From Capniomyces stellatus (lineage: Eukaryota; Kickxellomycota; Harpellomycetes; Harpellales; Legeriomycetaceae), in NCBI GenBank assembly GCA_001661515.1, contig LUVW01000010.1, positions 751,130-815,129 of the forward strand: a DNA stretch of 64,000 bases, given 5' to 3'. The notes under the pieces are model-generated. The model saw nothing but the letters and a program-made list of their open reading frames with translations. It was not told the DNA's origin and did no database searches. A program made the position numbers and the translations under genes. This document shows, piece by piece, positions 20,073-30,379 of this stretch; position 1 is the first letter of the stretch; every line of letters begins with the position of its first letter.

Positions 20073-21294
20073 ATGAATAGCGGAAAGAATGGAAAAGCGA
20101 CCTCGTCTACAACAGCAGACTCAGCGAGATATAATTCGCTGCCCAGAGTAGTGAACCAACAAATTAAAACTCCAGTCTTAACTTTCAAGCCGCCAAAATT
20201 TGCAGTTAAGCACCCGGTGTCGTCGGACAGCATATATGAATCCTTCACAAACATGGTGGGCCGATGCGCAGGTGATTTAGGCCAAGCAAGTTTCATTTTA
20301 TTAGCTGAGTTTGACAACTAAAACATCGCTTTACTTATTTTTATTGGTCAGCTCGCTTGGTTGGCTAATCAAACTGTGGTTTTATAATTGGGGTTATTAG
20401 TGGCTGTGTTGTTTCTGCCTTCCAAATCCATACAACGAGATTCAGCAGGGCAATATCGGGTTGATTTCAAGGTTTGGAAAGTACTACAAAACAGTGGATC
20501 CAGGCCTGGTTTATGTGAACCCACTCACCGAGACCTTGCTTAGCGTTGATGTCAAGATTCAAATTTCTTCAGTCCACGGCATCCCCATTGTTACCAAAGA
20601 CAATGTCAACGTCCACATTGACTCTGTGTTGTACTGGCACATTCTTGACCCATACCTTTCAACCTTTGGAGTTTCCAACCCAAGAAAGGCGTTGATTGAA
20701 CGAGCCCAAACCACGTTGCGGTCGGTTCTGGGGGGCCGTTCGCTGCAGGACCTGATTGAAAACCGAGAGACGATTTCCGAGGCAATTGCCGAAGTCATTG
20801 ACGAGCCTTCGCGTCAGTGGGGCATCAAAGTAGAGTCAATTTTGATCAAGGATATCATATTCTCAGAATCGCTGCAGCAATCATTGTCATCAGCTGCAAC
20901 ACAGGCACGAATTGGCCAGTCCAAAGTGATTGCTGCCCAGGCTGAAGTTGACTCTGCAAAGCTCATGAGAGAGGCAGCGGACATTCTAAACACCCCTGCA
21001 GCTATGCAGATCCGATATCTAGACACTATTTACTCGATGAGCAAAGCTGCTGGAACCAAAGTCATGTTTGTTCCTATGTCTGAGGGTGCTGGCGTCTATA
21101 ATAATTCTGGTTATGGCTCTAGTGCATCTTGTGTCAACAGCAACTCCCAAAATAATAAAAGCAAGAACCAACATACCCCAATACTGAGCTCGGCCAACAT
21201 TCCCGACTATGGAAGTGTCAACCAGCCCAAAAACATTGAGCTTAATACGGGAGTTAAAAATGCAGCTCTTTTTGAGCAGCTATCAGAAATGTAA
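20073..21294 (+). CDS. Stomatin-like SPFH/Band 7 membrane protein
   Basis: Two exons, 20073-20285 and 20401-21294, giving 368 residues. The intron begins GCAAGT and ends TTAG: a GC-AG intron. The join restores the conserved stomatin segment GDLGQ-WLCCFCLPNPY (the Cys-rich membrane-insertion/palmitoylation site) followed by GLISRFGKYY and VDPGLVYVNPL. The SPFH domain continues with VTKDNVNVHIDSVLYW, ERAQTTLRSVLGGRSLQDLI, WGIKVESILIKDI, and the coiled-coil start RIGQSKVIAAQAEVDSAKL. Stomatins form oligomeric scaffolds on the cytosolic face of membranes and modulate channels; the specific role here is unknown. Length and domain order match fungal stomatins. Confidence 0.92.
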
Positions 21295-21802
21295 ATTTAA
21301 CATCTTCGACTGCCAGACTTGACTCTTTTGTGGTGCCTTTATAAAGCGTTGCTTTTTTCCACTTTTTTATATATATAAAAACCAAACACATATATTGGCT
21401 TTCAACTTGGTTTTATTTACATTTGCATCTGTCAAATAATAAACCGCTAAAATATTAAGATGTAAATTTGGAAAGGTTAACTTTATTATTAAAAGATGTT
21501 TGTCAATGTTTATTAGGGAATACTAACATTGTAGAATTGGTGTTAACGAGTTATGCTCAATTCGACCCTTTATACACTTTATCAATGGTGATAAAGCAGA
21601 TATTAAATGTAATATGAATAAAGTATAAAATAGAATAGAGCTAAAGTAAAAGTATTAAATGCACCAAGTAAAGTATAGAGCACAATAGCTTAAAAGATAG
21701 ATAGAAGCTAGAGGCATACGTGGGGGAATTATCAGAATGGTAGCTGCTACACCTTGAACTCTTGAAATATAGCAATGTATTATTTATACTCTTGCTATAA
21801 AT
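21295..21802. other. Intergenic left of recombinase remnant
   Basis: A+T-rich with repeated AAGTA/TAGAG words, no frame. It may include the left flank of a mobile element whose boundary cannot be placed. Confidence 0.4.
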
Positions 21803-21918
21803 GTTATGGTTCTATATTTGGTATATTTATCAATAGATCAAGTTGGTAATTATAGCACTAGCATATAACTATCAACTTGATCTATATTTAATAAACGTAC
21901 TAAATATAGAATCGTAAC
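21803..21918. repeat. Imperfect 116-bp palindrome (inverted repeat)
   Basis: Left arm from GTTATGGTTCTATATTT (21803) and right arm ending AAATATAGAATCGTAAC (21918) are inverted copies of about 50 bp. The inner cores TAGATCAAGTTG (21834-21845) and CAACTTGATCTA (21873-21884) are exactly complementary, around a centre near 21859. Mismatches between the arms are almost all transitions. It abuts and slightly overlaps the recombinase frame. Confidence 0.85.
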
Positions 21919-22829
21919 ACCAGCAAAGGAATAGATCCAAAGAAATACGATACAGTTAGCTTAGCAAACTTCCTGGCCTCTCTCAAACTCAAGCCAAAGT
22001 CCATACTAATCTATGCCACAGCAGTATCTGAAAAGTGGCTAGAGTTATACCCAACGTCTGCTCCAGTAACTGCAGATAGGCGGGTAAAAAGGCTCTTACA
22101 AGGAATCAAAAACAAAATCCCAAGATTACCGGAATATAATCCAACATGGTCTGTGGATTCGTTGTTAAACTACTTGGAAACATTAGGAGACAACAACTCA
22201 TTGCCGTTAGAAACCTTAGGAAGAAAAGCAGCGATATTATTAGCAGTTGCCACTTCATGGCGACCACGCAGTGAATTACAAGGGATAATGAGATCAAAAA
22301 TACAGAAAGACATAAATAATGGTTCATTATATTTATTTTGTCCATAAACAAAGGTAAAACTTCAAAATCCATACGGTTAAAACCATTAAATAACAATACA
22401 AATTGTCCGGTAAAGACGCTAGAAATATATCTAAGAAATACCGAAATCCATGTTAGGGATGAATTCAAAGACATTATGTTCTTTGTCTTCAAACTAACCG
22501 TCAAACTCGCATCAAACGACACCATCTCGAGAAGGATCAAGTCATTCTTAATCGTAATCGGAACGAATCTAAGTGTACACAGTACAAGAGCGGTTTCGGC
22601 CACGAAGGCGTTCGATTCGGGAACATCTATTGATAAAATATTAAAACAAGCTGTTTGGAACTCGGAAAATACATTTAAAAAGTATTATTATAAACCGATC
22701 AACATACCTGAATCATCGACAGCAGAAATATTCCAATCTAAAAACACATCAATCGTAGAGGGACCAAAAGTCCCAAGAACGATTAACCCACCCACCACTT
22801 ACCCGACAATCACAACTGTCTCAATTTGA
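21910..22829 (+). pseudogene. Tyrosine recombinase remnant (DIRS/Ngaro-like)
   Basis: Two overlapping frames make one recombinase: 21910-22347 (no ATG at the expected place) and 22338-22829, offset by one base near a T run at 22336-22340. N-terminal core-binding part: FLASLKLKPKSILIYATAV and VKRLLQGIKNK. Catalytic residues are visible: Arg box TSWRPRSELQGI, the HSTR motif (HxxR), a Trp in AVWNSENTF and the nucleophile Tyr in FKKYYYK. The order and the SxxKAFxSGxSIDxIL spacing resemble recombinases of DIRS/Ngaro retroelements more than phage integrases or Cryptons. No reverse transcriptase is present nearby. The frameshift and missing start argue for a decayed copy, unless the offset is a sequencing error. 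Confidence 0.7.
22760..22774. repeat. Hairpin motif GGGACC-N-GTCCC, copy 1
   Basis: GGGACCAAAAGTCCC near the end of the recombinase frame forms a short hairpin and is followed by AAGAACG. A diverged copy with the same following word lies at 23062. Confidence 0.6.
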
Positions 22830-23421
22830 CTTTTGAAATGGCTATTTGTATCATAGTGTGTGTGTAGTATGCATATATACACTGTTTGCAATTCCAACAT
22901 TTCAATTCCAACATTTCAATTTTAACTTCGATTTTATAAAAAAAACTTACTGCACTTATCTACAACCAACAGAATTGATTTATTAAATTTATTATATATT
23001 TTTAAACCTATTTAAAATAAAGTGTGAATATGGCATAAATGGTTTAGCACTTATCGTATAGGGGACCTTTGGTCCCGAAGAACAGTCTACAATAAATATT
23101 TATTCGAGAATGGACGAGTCAGATCCTTAAATCAAGATCGTACATTAAAATCATGCGAATATCCAGTAAATGATACGCTTTGTTTTTATGAACAAATATA
23201 CTTAATTTGAAGATAACATATAGTTTATAGAACAGCTAGTTTGGCAAAGTGATTATCCAAAAAAATCCGTACAATAAAAGACAAGTTATATTGATATACT
23301 GATTAAAAGTTATATCTTGTCCAAGTACCACTTTGTATAATTAAAAAATACTAAGTTGGCCTATATGGTAAAATAAAATCATATTTGCAGCTATTAGAAA
23401 GAACAACTAAATTGATAAATT
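22830..23421. other. Intergenic right of recombinase remnant
   Basis: A+T-rich; contains a TG run (22857-22866), a 14-bp duplicated word ATTCCAACATTTCA near 22895-22920, and hairpin copy 2. It may include the right flank of the mobile element, and the promoter of the mannosyltransferase gene. Confidence 0.4.
23062..23076. repeat. Hairpin motif GGGACC-TTT-GGTCCC, copy 2
   Basis: Perfect 6-bp inverted repeat with a 3-nt loop, followed by GAAGAAC. It resembles the motif at 22760-22774, 302 bp upstream. Confidence 0.6.
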
Positions 23422-24792
23422 ATGTATTCGATCAGACGCACTAGGTTTATCAAGGGATTTTTTGCTTTGTTGTTTATTGCCGCATTGCTGCTATTGTCAG
23501 ATTTTATAAGCAGTACTAGAGATGATCCAGACGAAAGACTGGCTTGGATAAATAGAAAAGATGAACTGGATTCGGATTTACCAAACAACAGTCAAAGTGA
23601 CGGGACAAAAGAGTTGGCGCCCGCTGTTAAATGTGCGACAGAAAGACGACTGCTCTTTGATCAATTTCGGGAAATGAATGGACGATATGCAGGGCTAAGA
23701 CAGTACAATATAATACAAATGCAGCAGAACGGTACATCAGAAATGGACAGAAGCACTCTAGCTTTGAAGAGAAATATGGAACAAAAGTCAGATCAGGAGT
23801 TGGACAGGAAAAAAACTGTAAAATACTACTTTGCAGCAAATCTATTCAACAATGAAGAAATTATCACACACTTTTCCAAAGAGTTGCTTCGGGTTTTTGA
23901 GCACCTGGGAATGGAAAATGTGTACCTGTCGATTTATGAAAACGGATCGAAAGACAAAACTAAAGAAAAGCTGCAAGAATTTTCAAAGCTATTGAAGGTG
24001 TACAATGTAGCGCACAACTTTGAGTTGGATGATAAGCAAAGACCAAAGCATTACCATAGGATTAAATATTTAGCACAAATGCGAAACAAAGCAATGGAGA
24101 AGCTGGAAGAAAATTACAAAAGCGGAACAAGATACGACAAGATCGTGTTTATTAACGACATTGTATTTTGCAGAAACGATATTTTGGAGCTAATTTTGCA
24201 ATCAAATACACACAAGGCAGACATAACATGTCCACTGGACGTAGACAGGAAGCCTGAACTTAGGTTTTTCTATTATAAGAAAATGCTCCAGTTTAGGGAT
24301 TCCTGGGTAGCGCGAGATTTGACAGGGAATAAGTTTAAATTTACTTTATCCAGCTTGGTCAAGGACAAAGTGTCGTTGAAAAGGTACAAGAAATTGGTTC
24401 CGTTCCAAGCACAATGCTGCTGGAACGGCGTGGCTGTGCTTAACCCAGAGCCGTTCTACCCACCATTGAGTTACAAATTCAGAAGGTCGGATATAAATAA
24501 GGAAGAATGTTCAGCATCGGAATGCTCGCTGCTTTGCAACGACTTTTGGCAAAATAACTATCGAAGAGTGGTGGTTGTTCCAGGCGTGCGGGTACCCTAC
24601 AACTTTGAAGATATGTATTATGTCGAAAAAGAGCTCAAAGTTGGGTTGGACAAGGATATTGATGAGACCTTTGAGTTCCAGGATGGACCCGAAAAGATTT
24701 TGTGCAATTCCTTGGACAAATATAACAGCTACCACCCAGATGACCTTGATATCTGGATAAAATACACTAATAACGGAGTGAAAGCGGAATGA
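23422..24792 (+). CDS. CAP59-family alpha-1,3-mannosyltransferase-like type II membrane protein
   Basis: Intronless, 456 residues. A short basic N-terminus is followed by a signal-anchor (residues about 11-28, GFFALLFIAALLLLSDF), then a luminal catalytic domain of the CAP59/CMT1 family: YFAANLFNNEEIITHF, VYLSIYENGSKDKT, RIKYLAQMRNKAME, a DxD-like region around FINDIVFCRNDILEL, DITCPLDVD, FFYYKKMLQFRDSW, and CCWNGVAVLNPEPFY. In Cryptococcus, CMT1 transfers mannose in alpha-1,3 linkage and CAP59 is needed for capsule. Here a Golgi glycan or cell-wall role is likely, with donor and acceptor unproven. ATG is the first in frame, and the length is typical. Confidence 0.88.
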   Translation: MYSIRRTRFIKGFFALLFIAALLLLSDFISSTRDDPDERLAWINRKDELDSDLPNNSQSDGTKELAPAVKCATERRLLFDQFREMNGRYAGLRQYNIIQMQQNGTSEMDRSTLALKRNMEQKSDQELDRKKTVKYYFAANLFNNEEIITHFSKELLRVFEHLGMENVYLSIYENGSKDKTKEKLQEFSKLLKVYNVAHNFELDDKQRPKHYHRIKYLAQMRNKAMEKLEENYKSGTRYDKIVFINDIVFCRNDILELILQSNTHKADITCPLDVDRKPELRFFYYKKMLQFRDSWVARDLTGNKFKFTLSSLVKDKVSLKRYKKLVPFQAQCCWNGVAVLNPEPFYPPLSYKFRRSDINKEECSASECSLLCNDFWQNNYRRVVVVPGVRVPYNFEDMYYVEKELKVGLDKDIDETFEFQDGPEKILCNSLDKYNSYHPDDLDIWIKYTNNGVKAE

Positions 24793-25309
24793 TATGTTTT
24801 ATCGACATGGCAATTTTTGTTCATGCCTATAACAGTCGATACATGCCCCCTTCTAGTTTAGCAATTAGAGGCTTGCTCAACTCGTAACTAAACCAAGTAC
24901 AGCGATGTTTCAACAAAGCGTATTGGATTCAAGGATCGAATCAAGTGTTTTTGTTTTGTTGTTTTATTTTTTTTTTGAGTGGTTTTTTAAAAAGTGGTGG
25001 TTTAAATCTCTTTGTAAAGCATTTCTATCAAAAAATAAATTGTAAAGTAGTGCTTATTGGCTAAATGTGTTTGTTTTGTCGGATTCATGATCTAATGCAA
25101 ATTGGTTTGCAAAACAAAAAAAGCTGGGATAAAAACAAATGAAAAAAAGTGGATTCTAACAGAAGCCAACAGAAAAAGTGGAAAACCTGAGTGGAGAAAT
25201 GGTGTAAATGCAAAGGTATATAGAGGCTAAGCCGTTCTTGAATGTTGAAAGGCTTTTTGGATCATTAGAATAAATTGGGTTTGCATTGACTCCAAGATCA
25301 GAAACGTAG
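24793..25309. other. Intergenic, no gene seen
   Basis: T-rich 3' flank of the mannosyltransferase gene grading into the A/G-rich upstream of the APC1 gene. No motif or frame supported. Confidence 0.5.
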
Positions 25310-28300
25310 ATGGATAAATGGAAAAAAGCAGAGCCAGCTGTATACAAACATAATGGGGTTGAACATGTGGGTTCAATTGAAGGGTGTGTGGTTTGCTGGA
25401 GAAGGGATGGTGTAGTGTTCCAAGTGATTAAAATGCCAAGCAGAGACGAATTAAACGAATATGGACTGCCTAATTTGAAGTCAAGTAGTGTTAGAAAAAT
25501 TGTTTTCTGCTTGATGGAATTACTGCCAAACGAAAGCAGCAATGCGGATGGAGGCTACGAGCAAAGTGGGAAAGTATACGAGCAAGACGGCAATCTGAGT
25601 GTTTCTTTGTGTGTGTTTCATGGGACAGTTGTTGAGATTTATTCTGAAAGTGGGGAAAGCAATGTTGTTGAAGTGGGAGAAACGACGGGAAATATATTGG
25701 CCTTGTCGACAGGGTTTATCTATAAGCGGGTAGCTGCAGTCGAAAGCAATTGTAGAGTGATAAGTGCAAAGGGGAAGGGCGCGAGGCTGTACATGCTGAG
25801 CGGACTTTCAAATGCAATACAAAGTATACACATCAAGCAAGATGGAATAGCGAAAAGTGATGTGATTGATGCTAACGCTGAAAACTTTGAGATATTAGGA
25901 CAATATAGAACAGCAAGGGATACGGGTGCTTGCAGCCACTTGGTGCTATTTAATAAGGAGAGAAGGAGGGTGGAGGTTTATGGTATGGCTAATGAAAAGG
26001 TTAAAGAGGGTAGAGGCCGTAGAAGGAAAACAGAGTGGTTGGGATTTGGTGAAAAGAAAGAAACTGATAAAAATAAAATAAAGGCAAAACGGGTGAGCGG
26101 TATAGGGCCACAGTGGCTGAGCTTTGGTGAGGGGGTTTTGGCTGGCTCTAGAGAGATTGGGTCGGGGATGCAGGAGAGCTTAATAAAAAAGAACAGGAAG
26201 CGCTCGAGTTTTGGGATAGAAAACAGAGGGGGGACGCCGGCTTACTCGCTGGGATCGGATTGGGTGGATATGAAAAGAGAGGGATTTGACTTTGAGTTGG
26301 GATTTGATAAAGAAATGAGCGACGAAAATGGCAGAGAGGACGGTGTTGGTGTGGAAGATGGTGGGGATGTGGATTGCGGAAGAGTAATTTTGGAGAAAAA
26401 GTGGCAAGAAACTACACCAGACATCGAAGCTGATGGTAGCGGCGGAGAAGAGGATATAAATCAACACATCAAATTGGTGGTTGTAAATGGTAGGAAGGGG
26501 GAGGCTAGATTATGCGTTTTGAACAGAGACAAGGAGCTGATAACAGTGTACAATGGAGACGACTATGGGATCGAGTATGTGGTTGGTGGAATGGATATAT
26601 GTAGGGTGTACAGTGACGAGTGGGAAAATAGAATGGGATTTTTGTGTATCAGTGCAAGAGGAGAGCTTAGTTTGGTGGTTGACGACGGAGTAAAGGTAAA
26701 TATACCGCTGAAAACTCATTATGGTGGTATTTCAAACAAAAGTCCAAGTTTATGCAAGAGGGATGAGTTTCAAATATACTACAAAGGAGATGGAGGATAC
26801 TTGGTAGAAAGTTTTGATGGAACGATAGAGACTGTAGAGGTAAAAGGATGTTTAAAAAGCAGAGTTATCAAGAGACTGGTGGCTGGGCTATCGTTTGGGT
26901 TGGAGAGAAACAGGTACAGGGTGTTGGCAGGAAAGATTTACTCGAAAATCCAGGAGACGGGGCAGGTGGGATCAGAAGTAGATGAAATGGGGTTTGAAGA
27001 GGAGTGGGAAATATTCAAAGATAGAGTAATGATGGTTTTATCTGATGCTAAAGGCGAATATCGGGTCTCAAGGGGGATTTTGGTATCGATGCATTTGGTG
27101 CATCAGGATTGTTTGGTGACTTTTAAGGGCTGGAGCAGGGAGTTGGAAAAGCTTACGGAACTGCTAAAGAAAATCTCAGGGTGTATAGGAGAGCAGCTAT
27201 ACTACAGATACTACAATGCGGTGATTTTGGAGTGTACGGGGGTTCGAGGCGAGGACTTTGAACAAGAAGAAAACTTTGATGTAAAAGTAAGTTATGATAA
27301 CAAAGAGCCTCTGCTGATAAAACGGTGGGTAGATTTTAAAATAAACACGCCCAAGAACTTGGGCGATGAGTGTGGCTGTATTGGCAGTAATTTGGGTTGT
27401 TGCAAAAGCAGCGTCAAAGTTCCAGGATTTCCAGGCCTGGGTGATGTTGCTCAGTACCTGGGGATTAAGGGTATAAAGCCAATCGGTGTACAGGGAAATG
27501 TTAACAAGGCGACTAGCCTGGCTGTGTTGATTGTGGACCGGTACAGCAAGATGGTGAGTGGGTGTAATGGTGCTGTTGGAGGAAATGGAGAGGTAGAAAG
27601 GGTTGAGGATTGGGTCAAGAGAAACAAGATTAAAAGGAGCGAGGTTATGGAACTAAACTATGGATTAAAGTTGGCTTTTTTATCGATTATTGAGTTTTCA
27701 AAGTCAAGGACTGATATTACTTGCTTGAGCATTGGTGATAACCATGGCGGGCCGAAATTAGAAAGAGAAAACTTGGCTATGGGTATTGGTGCAAATAACA
27801 GGGAGGAGCGCAGCGTAAAGATATATGAGAAAGCGAAAAATGGAGACAAAAATGAAAACAAAAGTGTAAATACGTGGGAGTTAGATTTAGGCCAACAGAG
27901 TAGAAACAAAGCAATAAAAAATAGATCAAGTGGGTTGTTGGTGGTGATAAGGAATTTGGGGGAGGCAGTGGCGAGTGGAGGGGTTGGATTCTCAACAAAA
28001 GGAATGGATACGCATAAGCCAATTGGATACAGAGACATTGACTTGTCGGTGGACATCAAGGGCGAAAACCGGCCAATGGTAGTGCAAAGAGCACAGATCA
28101 GGGCAGATATACTAACAAGGGCGATGTTTTTTAACGGGGTTGGTGGAGGATTGGAGATTAGGAGGGACGATCTGGGCAAAGTGCGGCCTTCTTGGATTCA
28201 GCTGAATCGGCCGGTGGATCTTGGGGGAATAATAGCGCGAGTGTCGCCAAATGACCCGGTATACTCTGAGATAGTTGAGGCAAATAGAACGGCAATGGCA

Positions 28301-30379
28301 ACACACGCAGGGTTTCTGTTTAGTTTGGGGCTGGGGGTCAGGACTGGGTCTGGGAGTGGACAGGAGCCTGTGCTTGCAAGGATGGAGTTGTGGCAGATGA
28401 TTCCGTACTTCAGCATGAAGCATGACCTAACCACCTGTGCATTGCTGATAAGCAAGTCAATTTTGAGTGCAAGCAGATGGCGCTTTGAGGCGGAAACAAA
28501 CACGATAAACCTGGCTAAGCTGCACATTCCAAAGCTGATGAGTGACCCAAACAACAGCAACAAGTTTTGTTCCAGTCTGATGGTCCAAAGCTCTGCGGTG
28601 CTGGGGTTGGGGCTGATATACGAGGCGTCGTTCCATGCTAAAACAGTTCTTTTCTTGTTGGAAGAGCTGGTAAGCTTTGGAAGTCTACACGCAGGGGCGG
28701 GTTTGGATAGCGGGCTGGGACACAATACGAACACCATTAGCGATATTCGCGCACAGGGCGAGTACAATCTTGTGTGTGGAGTATCGCTTGGACTGGTGTG
28801 TTTGAGTAGCAGTGTTGGCAGGGAAACAAACAGGGATTCCAAGAACAAGCTGCTGGAAGTTATCCTGGATAAACTGGTGCCAGTCCTGAACAACCAGCAG
28901 AAAATCGAACTTGGCTCCAGTTTTGCTAGCGGGTCGTTTAACGCAAAAAAAATCAGGAAAAAGTCGCAAATTTCGGCGCTGAATTCTAAAGTGCGCGAGC
29001 CAGCTGCGGTACTGGCACTTGGAATTGCATTTATGCGCTCTAACCACCCAGTCGTATCTCTGGAGCTTCTGCTTCCACTAAAAACACTTTTGGTGGTTGA
29101 AAGCATGCCAGACGAACTGCTGATGCACCGAGCCATTGCGTATGGTCTGATCAACCTGGACAGCGTGGATGCAACCAAAAAATCTATTCTTGGTCTTTTG
29201 CCCAGAGTCCTGCTTGACTGCTTGGGTGTGACTGAACACAGCCTACTTGGTCTGGATCTACCTCCTGAAAACAATCTGCCTGCTTACCGATCGTTTCTGA
29301 GTCTGCTGGTCGGCAATTTGGTTGTATTGTCGCTGAAGCACGCAGGCTCTACATCTGAACCAACTGGTTCCTTGCTTATCGAGTGTATTGTGCACTTTAT
29401 CAGCTTGATTGAGCAATTGGTTAAAGTCAAGAGCTACGAAAGCTCGCTGACATCTACCAACCTGGTGCTAAACTCATCCATCCTGTTTGTGTGCGTTGGA
29501 ATAGTAAACATTAGGTCCAGTAGCACCTCACCTTCGCATAGCTACAGACCAGCTCTTGACCTGACAGAGTATTTCTATGAAAACTACGTTGACTACTTGG
29601 TTGCCGAATCCAGCCTGGATCTACAAAACATATCTCTTCCCGAATCTGGCTCTAATGACCAGCATGCAAATCTGTGCAGCCTTGTATTTCACGTTTCAAC
29701 CAAACTAAACCTTGCCAGATCCCTGCTCAACCTAAATAATGCCACCAATTTGCTCTTGTATGGCTCAGAACACAGTATTGCAATGCTCCTGACTTCTTTG
29801 CTCCCTCTATCTCCTCAGCTATTCAACTCCAACCCTTCAAATATCAACAGTCGCTTTGGCAGCCGCAACGCCCTTGGCAAACCAGCAAACCATCCCGAGT
29901 TTGATATCTTTACTTTTACAAACTACCTTTGGCTAGCAACTCTTTGCCCGCTCAAGCCATCAACCAGTACCACGACTTGTCCCAGCTCTAAATCTAGCCT
30001 CAACTCCCAATACAGCCCCAGCCCCAGACCCTTGGTTTTGTCTGCAATAAGTGCCAACGGGAACATTGACCCTGACTCCTACTCTTGCGATATTGACTTT
30101 TTAGCCTCTGATTTGAAAACTGCCCTGTACAACACAGCATTAGTCTCCAATTTTAACACCAAATGCTTTCCCTCCTGTACATTTGCCGACATTTTCTCTC
30201 TAAATATTTTAAACCACTTATCACTGCCGTTTACAAATTCACCAAACTCCACTCACTGTAGCCACCTCCACACCCACGCTTCAGCCGGATCACGAACCAT
30301 TCCCGATCCAGCTGCTGTGGGCATAGATTTCCTACACTACATCACTTTTGATTGTATTTCTTGGCTGATCAACCTATAA
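25310..30379 (+). CDS. APC1: Anaphase-promoting complex subunit 1 (APC1)
   Basis: Uninterrupted 1,689-residue frame. The N-terminal half fits the degenerate WD40-like propeller region of APC1. The C-terminal half has proteasome/cyclosome (PC) repeats in the APC1 order: ANRTAMATHAGFLFSLGLG, LTTCALLISKSILSASRW, SAVLGLGLIYEASFHAKT, GEYNLVCGVSLGLVCLSS, and PAAVLALGIAFMRSNHP followed by MPDELLMHRAIAYGLI. These match human APC1 blocks in sequence and spacing. APC1 is the scaffold of the cell-cycle E3 ligase that triggers anaphase and mitotic exit. A 5-kb intronless gene is notable next to the intron-dense calpain gene. The third codon base shifts from G/A-rich to C-rich near 29000. Identification is firm. 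Confidence 0.92.
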   Translation: MDKWKKAEPAVYKHNGVEHVGSIEGCVVCWRRDGVVFQVIKMPSRDELNEYGLPNLKSSSVRKIVFCLMELLPNESSNADGGYEQSGKVYEQDGNLSVSLCVFHGTVVEIYSESGESNVVEVGETTGNILALSTGFIYKRVAAVESNCRVISAKGKGARLYMLSGLSNAIQSIHIKQDGIAKSDVIDANAENFEILGQYRTARDTGACSHLVLFNKERRRVEVYGMANEKVKEGRGRRRKTEWLGFGEKKETDKNKIKAKRVSGIGPQWLSFGEGVLAGSREIGSGMQESLIKKNRKRSSFGIENRGGTPAYSLGSDWVDMKREGFDFELGFDKEMSDENGREDGVGVEDGGDVDCGRVILEKKWQETTPDIEADGSGGEEDINQHIKLVVVNGRKGEARLCVLNRDKELITVYNGDDYGIEYVVGGMDICRVYSDEWENRMGFLCISARGELSLVVDDGVKVNIPLKTHYGGISNKSPSLCKRDEFQIYYKGDGGYLVESFDGTIETVEVKGCLKSRVIKRLVAGLSFGLERNRYRVLAGKIYSKIQETGQVGSEVDEMGFEEEWEIFKDRVMMVLSDAKGEYRVSRGILVSMHLVHQDCLVTFKGWSRELEKLTELLKKISGCIGEQLYYRYYNAVILECTGVRGEDFEQEENFDVKVSYDNKEPLLIKRWVDFKINTPKNLGDECGCIGSNLGCCKSSVKVPGFPGLGDVAQYLGIKGIKPIGVQGNVNKATSLAVLIVDRYSKMVSGCNGAVGGNGEVERVEDWVKRNKIKRSEVMELNYGLKLAFLSIIEFSKSRTDITCLSIGDNHGGPKLERENLAMGIGANNREERSVKIYEKAKNGDKNENKSVNTWELDLGQQSRNKAIKNRSSGLLVVIRNLGEAVASGGVGFSTKGMDTHKPIGYRDIDLSVDIKGENRPMVVQRAQIRADILTRAMFFNGVGGGLEIRRDDLGKVRPSWIQLNRPVDLGGIIARVSPNDPVYSEIVEANRTAMATHAGFLFSLGLGVRTGSGSGQEPVLARMELWQMIPYFSMKHDLTTCALLISKSILSASRWRFEAETNTINLAKLHIPKLMSDPNNSNKFCSSLMVQSSAVLGLGLIYEASFHAKTVLFLLEELVSFGSLHAGAGLDSGLGHNTNTISDIRAQGEYNLVCGVSLGLVCLSSSVGRETNRDSKNKLLEVILDKLVPVLNNQQKIELGSSFASGSFNAKKIRKKSQISALNSKVREPAAVLALGIAFMRSNHPVVSLELLLPLKTLLVVESMPDELLMHRAIAYGLINLDSVDATKKSILGLLPRVLLDCLGVTEHSLLGLDLPPENNLPAYRSFLSLLVGNLVVLSLKHAGSTSEPTGSLLIECIVHFISLIEQLVKVKSYESSLTSTNLVLNSSILFVCVGIVNIRSSSTSPSHSYRPALDLTEYFYENYVDYLVAESSLDLQNISLPESGSNDQHANLCSLVFHVSTKLNLARSLLNLNNATNLLLYGSEHSIAMLLTSLLPLSPQLFNSNPSNINSRFGSRNALGKPANHPEFDIFTFTNYLWLATLCPLKPSTSTTTCPSSKSSLNSQYSPSPRPLVLSAISANGNIDPDSYSCDIDFLASDLKTALYNTALVSNFNTKCFPSCTFADIFSLNILNHLSLPFTNSPNSTHCSHLHTHASAGSRTIPDPAAVGIDFLHYITFDCISWLINL

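Noticed and set aside
22106..22603. 165-codon minus-strand frame opposite the recombinase
   Set aside because: The + strand carries all recombinase catalytic motifs; the minus frame has none.
28198..29274. 358-codon minus-strand frame opposite APC1
   Set aside because: Antisense shadow of the PC-repeat region, which has clear APC1 homology on the + strand.
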